From assembly GCA_033961575.1 (NCBI GenBank), contig CM066733.1, positions 134,714,421-134,778,420 of the forward strand: a stretch of DNA of 64,000 bases. Direction: 5' to 3'. This document shows, piece by piece, positions 59,996 through 64,000 of this stretch; the first letter of the stretch is position 1, and the number at the start of each line of letters is the position of its first letter. Source of the stretch: Aselliscus stoliczkanus (Eukaryota > Chordata > Mammalia > Chiroptera > Hipposideridae). The translations under genes were made by a program, and so were the position numbers. The notes under the pieces are model-generated. The model had not been told where the DNA came from and made no database searches. It saw only the letters and a program-made list of their open reading frames with translations.

Positions 59996-60186
59996 GTGAT
60001 GGAAACTGCCTCATGCATGCTGCTTCTCAGTACATGTGGGGTGTTCAGGACACAGACTTGGTCCTGAGGAAGGCACTCTTCAGCACGCTCAAGGAAACTG
60101 ACACGCGCAACTTTAATTTCCGCTGGCAGCTGGAGTCTCTTAAATCTCAGGAATTTGTGGAAACAGGGCTTTGCTATGACACCCGG
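59996..60186 (+). CDS. TNFAIP3: TNFAIP3 exon 3: A20 residues 99-162, catalytic cysteine
   Basis: This exon carries the OTU catalytic motif [15 protein letters not shown]; the Cys is residue 103, the nucleophile that cleaves ubiquitin chains. It continues [20 protein letters not shown] and ends LCYDTR. Residue 108 is Ala here, whereas the human reference has Thr. Spliced phase 1 in and phase 0 out: acceptor CTCAG|GTGATGG, donor CCGG|GTATGT. 191 bases. Everything needed for the nucleophile loop is intact, so I expect an active deubiquitinase. In-frame read-through past the donor gives a spurious longer frame, which I reject. Confidence 0.97.
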
Positions 60187-60836
60187 GTATGTTTTGTTCT
60201 CCCATTAAGCATCTATTGACACAGCACCGTGGTGGGGGAGAGGGTACTTTAGGCCAGCCCCTGCTCTCAGGAGCATATGATGTGCTAAGTCACATGAACT
60301 TGGCTAAGCAAAGCATAGTCACTGGAAAACACCAGAAACCTCCTGCGGGATGAACCGGAGGCTTTTGTCCCTACTGGGAAGCTTCAGGGCAGCAGATTCC
60401 CAGCTGTATGTGTCTTTAGTTTAGCTTGGTCATTCTGTTCCTGGCCTTCCCTGTGACGTATTGGTTGTTTCTCAGTTTGATTGTCCTTTGCATGCTTTAC
60501 TGAGCCAGCCAGTCAAATTCAGACCTCACCATTCTCAGTCACAAGTTTGGGATTTTTGTGTACATTTGGATGAGGGGCTTCAATGCTATGCCTCATCAGG
60601 GATTTTTTTGAAAGCAGGTGCTGTCCCCATCCTCCCCCACTTTGGCCTTGTAGTGGAAAAAAGTAAAGGAAGAAAACCAAAAGGGGGAAAAAAAGGGTGA
60701 TCATTTGAATGATGATTTCCAGAAAGGGGAAAAGTAAGCTGATATATATAAATGAATAACTATAGAGTGAAGTCAGAATGACTTGTCAAAGCAGAGTACG
60801 TTCAACGATTTTTATTCTTACCCCCTCCCCTTTTAG
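60187..60836 (+). other. TNFAIP3: TNFAIP3 intron 3
   Basis: 650-base intron with canonical ends (GTATGT ... ccccttttag). Nothing else is recognised in it. Confidence 0.9.
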
Positions 60837-60984
60837 AATTGGACTGAGGAGTGGGACAACCTTATCAAAATGGCATCCACAGACACCCCAGGAGCCCAAA
60901 GTGGCCTTCAGTATCATTCACTGGAAGAAATACACATATTTGTCCTTTGCAATATCCTCAGAAGGCCGATCATTGTCATTTCAG
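60837..60984 (+). CDS. TNFAIP3: TNFAIP3 exon 4: A20 residues 163-212
   Basis: Part of the OTU fold. It starts [18 protein letters not shown] and continues [18 protein letters not shown] to LRRPIIVIS. Ile207 (in RRPIIVIS) is retained. 148 bases, phase 0 in and 1 out; acceptor ccttttag|AATTGG, donor TTTCAG|GTGAGA. Length matches the human exon by my residue count. Small differences from the human protein (for example GAQ for MAR after STDTP) lie in a loop. Confidence 0.96.
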
Positions 60985-63589
<2,605 letters not shown>

Positions 63590-64000
63590 GTTAGATGAAG
63601 CTAACTTACCAAAAGAAATAAATCTGGTAGATGATTACTTTGAACTTGTCCAGCATGAGTACAAGAAGTGGCAGGAGAACAAAGAGCAGGGGCGGAGAGA
63701 GCTGCACGCTCAGAATCCTTTGGAACCTTCCATTCCCCAGCTTTCTCTCATGGACGTAAAGTGTGAAACACCCAACTGTCCTTTCTTCATGTCTGTGAAT
63801 ACCCAGCCTTTGTGCCATGAATGCGCAGAGAGGCGGCAAAAGAACCAGAACAAATCCCCAAAGCTGAACTCCAAGCTGGGCCCTGACATGATGCTTGGGG
63901 CCTCTAGGGGCGAGGCCTACGAGCCAATGGCCTGGAGCCCCGAGGAGGCCACTGGCGGGCCTCGTTCAGCCCCTCCAACAGCACCCAGCCTCTTCCTGTT
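63590..64000 (+). CDS. TNFAIP3: TNFAIP3 exon 7 (5' part): A20 residue 329 onward, zinc finger 1
   Basis: The large zinc-finger exon, cut by the window end. It begins [20 protein letters not shown] and includes the first A20-type zinc finger, [21 protein letters not shown] (pattern C-x4-C-x11-C-x2-C, 63757-63819), all four cysteines present. The segment between finger 1 and ASRGEAYEP is KLGPDMMLG, about four residues shorter than I recall for human. Fingers 2-7 (E3 activity in finger 4, linear-ubiquitin binding in finger 7) lie beyond the window. Acceptor ttgttcttcag is strong; 411 bases are visible, giving about 465 residues of A20 in the window in total. Confidence 0.96.

Noticed and set aside
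60187..60219. Extension of the exon 3 frame past 60186
   Set aside because: This is read-through into intron 3 after a canonical GTATGT donor; homology stops exactly at the donor.

Overview
This is a mammalian nuclear genome window, most likely from a bat of the horseshoe / Old World leaf-nosed lineage. The species group is an inference. It rests on several young tRNA-derived SINEs of Rhin-1/VES-like type, a mariner DNA transposon that still has recognisable ends, and an L1-derived ORF1-only (HAL1-like) element. There is no prokaryotic content, CRISPR array, rRNA or free-standing tRNA gene.

The only protein-coding gene I can support is TNFAIP3 (A20, the ubiquitin-editing inhibitor of NF-kB signalling). 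It is on the plus strand and occupies about 52.9-64.0 kb. A CpG-island promoter (52.35-53.35 kb) carries GC-box tandem repeats, an AP-1 motif, a palindromic E-box and two closely spaced kB sites. The non-coding exon 1 lies at about 52.9-53.2 kb. Coding exons 2-6 are complete (56295-56589, 59996-60186, 60837-60984, 61156-61326, 62180-62360). Exon 7 starts at 63590 and runs off the window end. Together they encode about 465 residues: the whole N-terminal OTU deubiquitinase domain and the first A20-type zinc finger. Every coding splice site is canonical GT/AG and phases join without error.

The first 52 kb is intergenic. It is built from layers of repeats: ancient MIR, L2, MER5-type and other mammalian relics; older L1 fragments (6.0, 12.0, 41-42.3, 43.9-44.8 kb); a Tigger-type DNA transposon remnant (30.93-31.59 kb); a MaLR solo LTR (38.3-38.7 kb); a mariner (7.70-8.41 kb) with a SINE inside it; a nearly full-length HAL1-like element (17.75-20.64 kb) nested in a MER5A relic; and about nine younger SINEs, most with visible target-site duplications. 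Several microsatellites and a 19-bp minisatellite (13.2-13.5 kb) are also present. Open reading frames here are short and explained by repeats or chance.

The promoter architecture (two kB sites, E-box, GC boxes) fits the known negative-feedback role of A20: NF-kB activation induces A20, which then restrains the pathway. I found no evidence for a previously undescribed system. The most useful second-look items are the promoter tandem repeats, the unclear exon 1 donor, alanine at A20 position 108, the long composite SINEs and the HAL1-like element.
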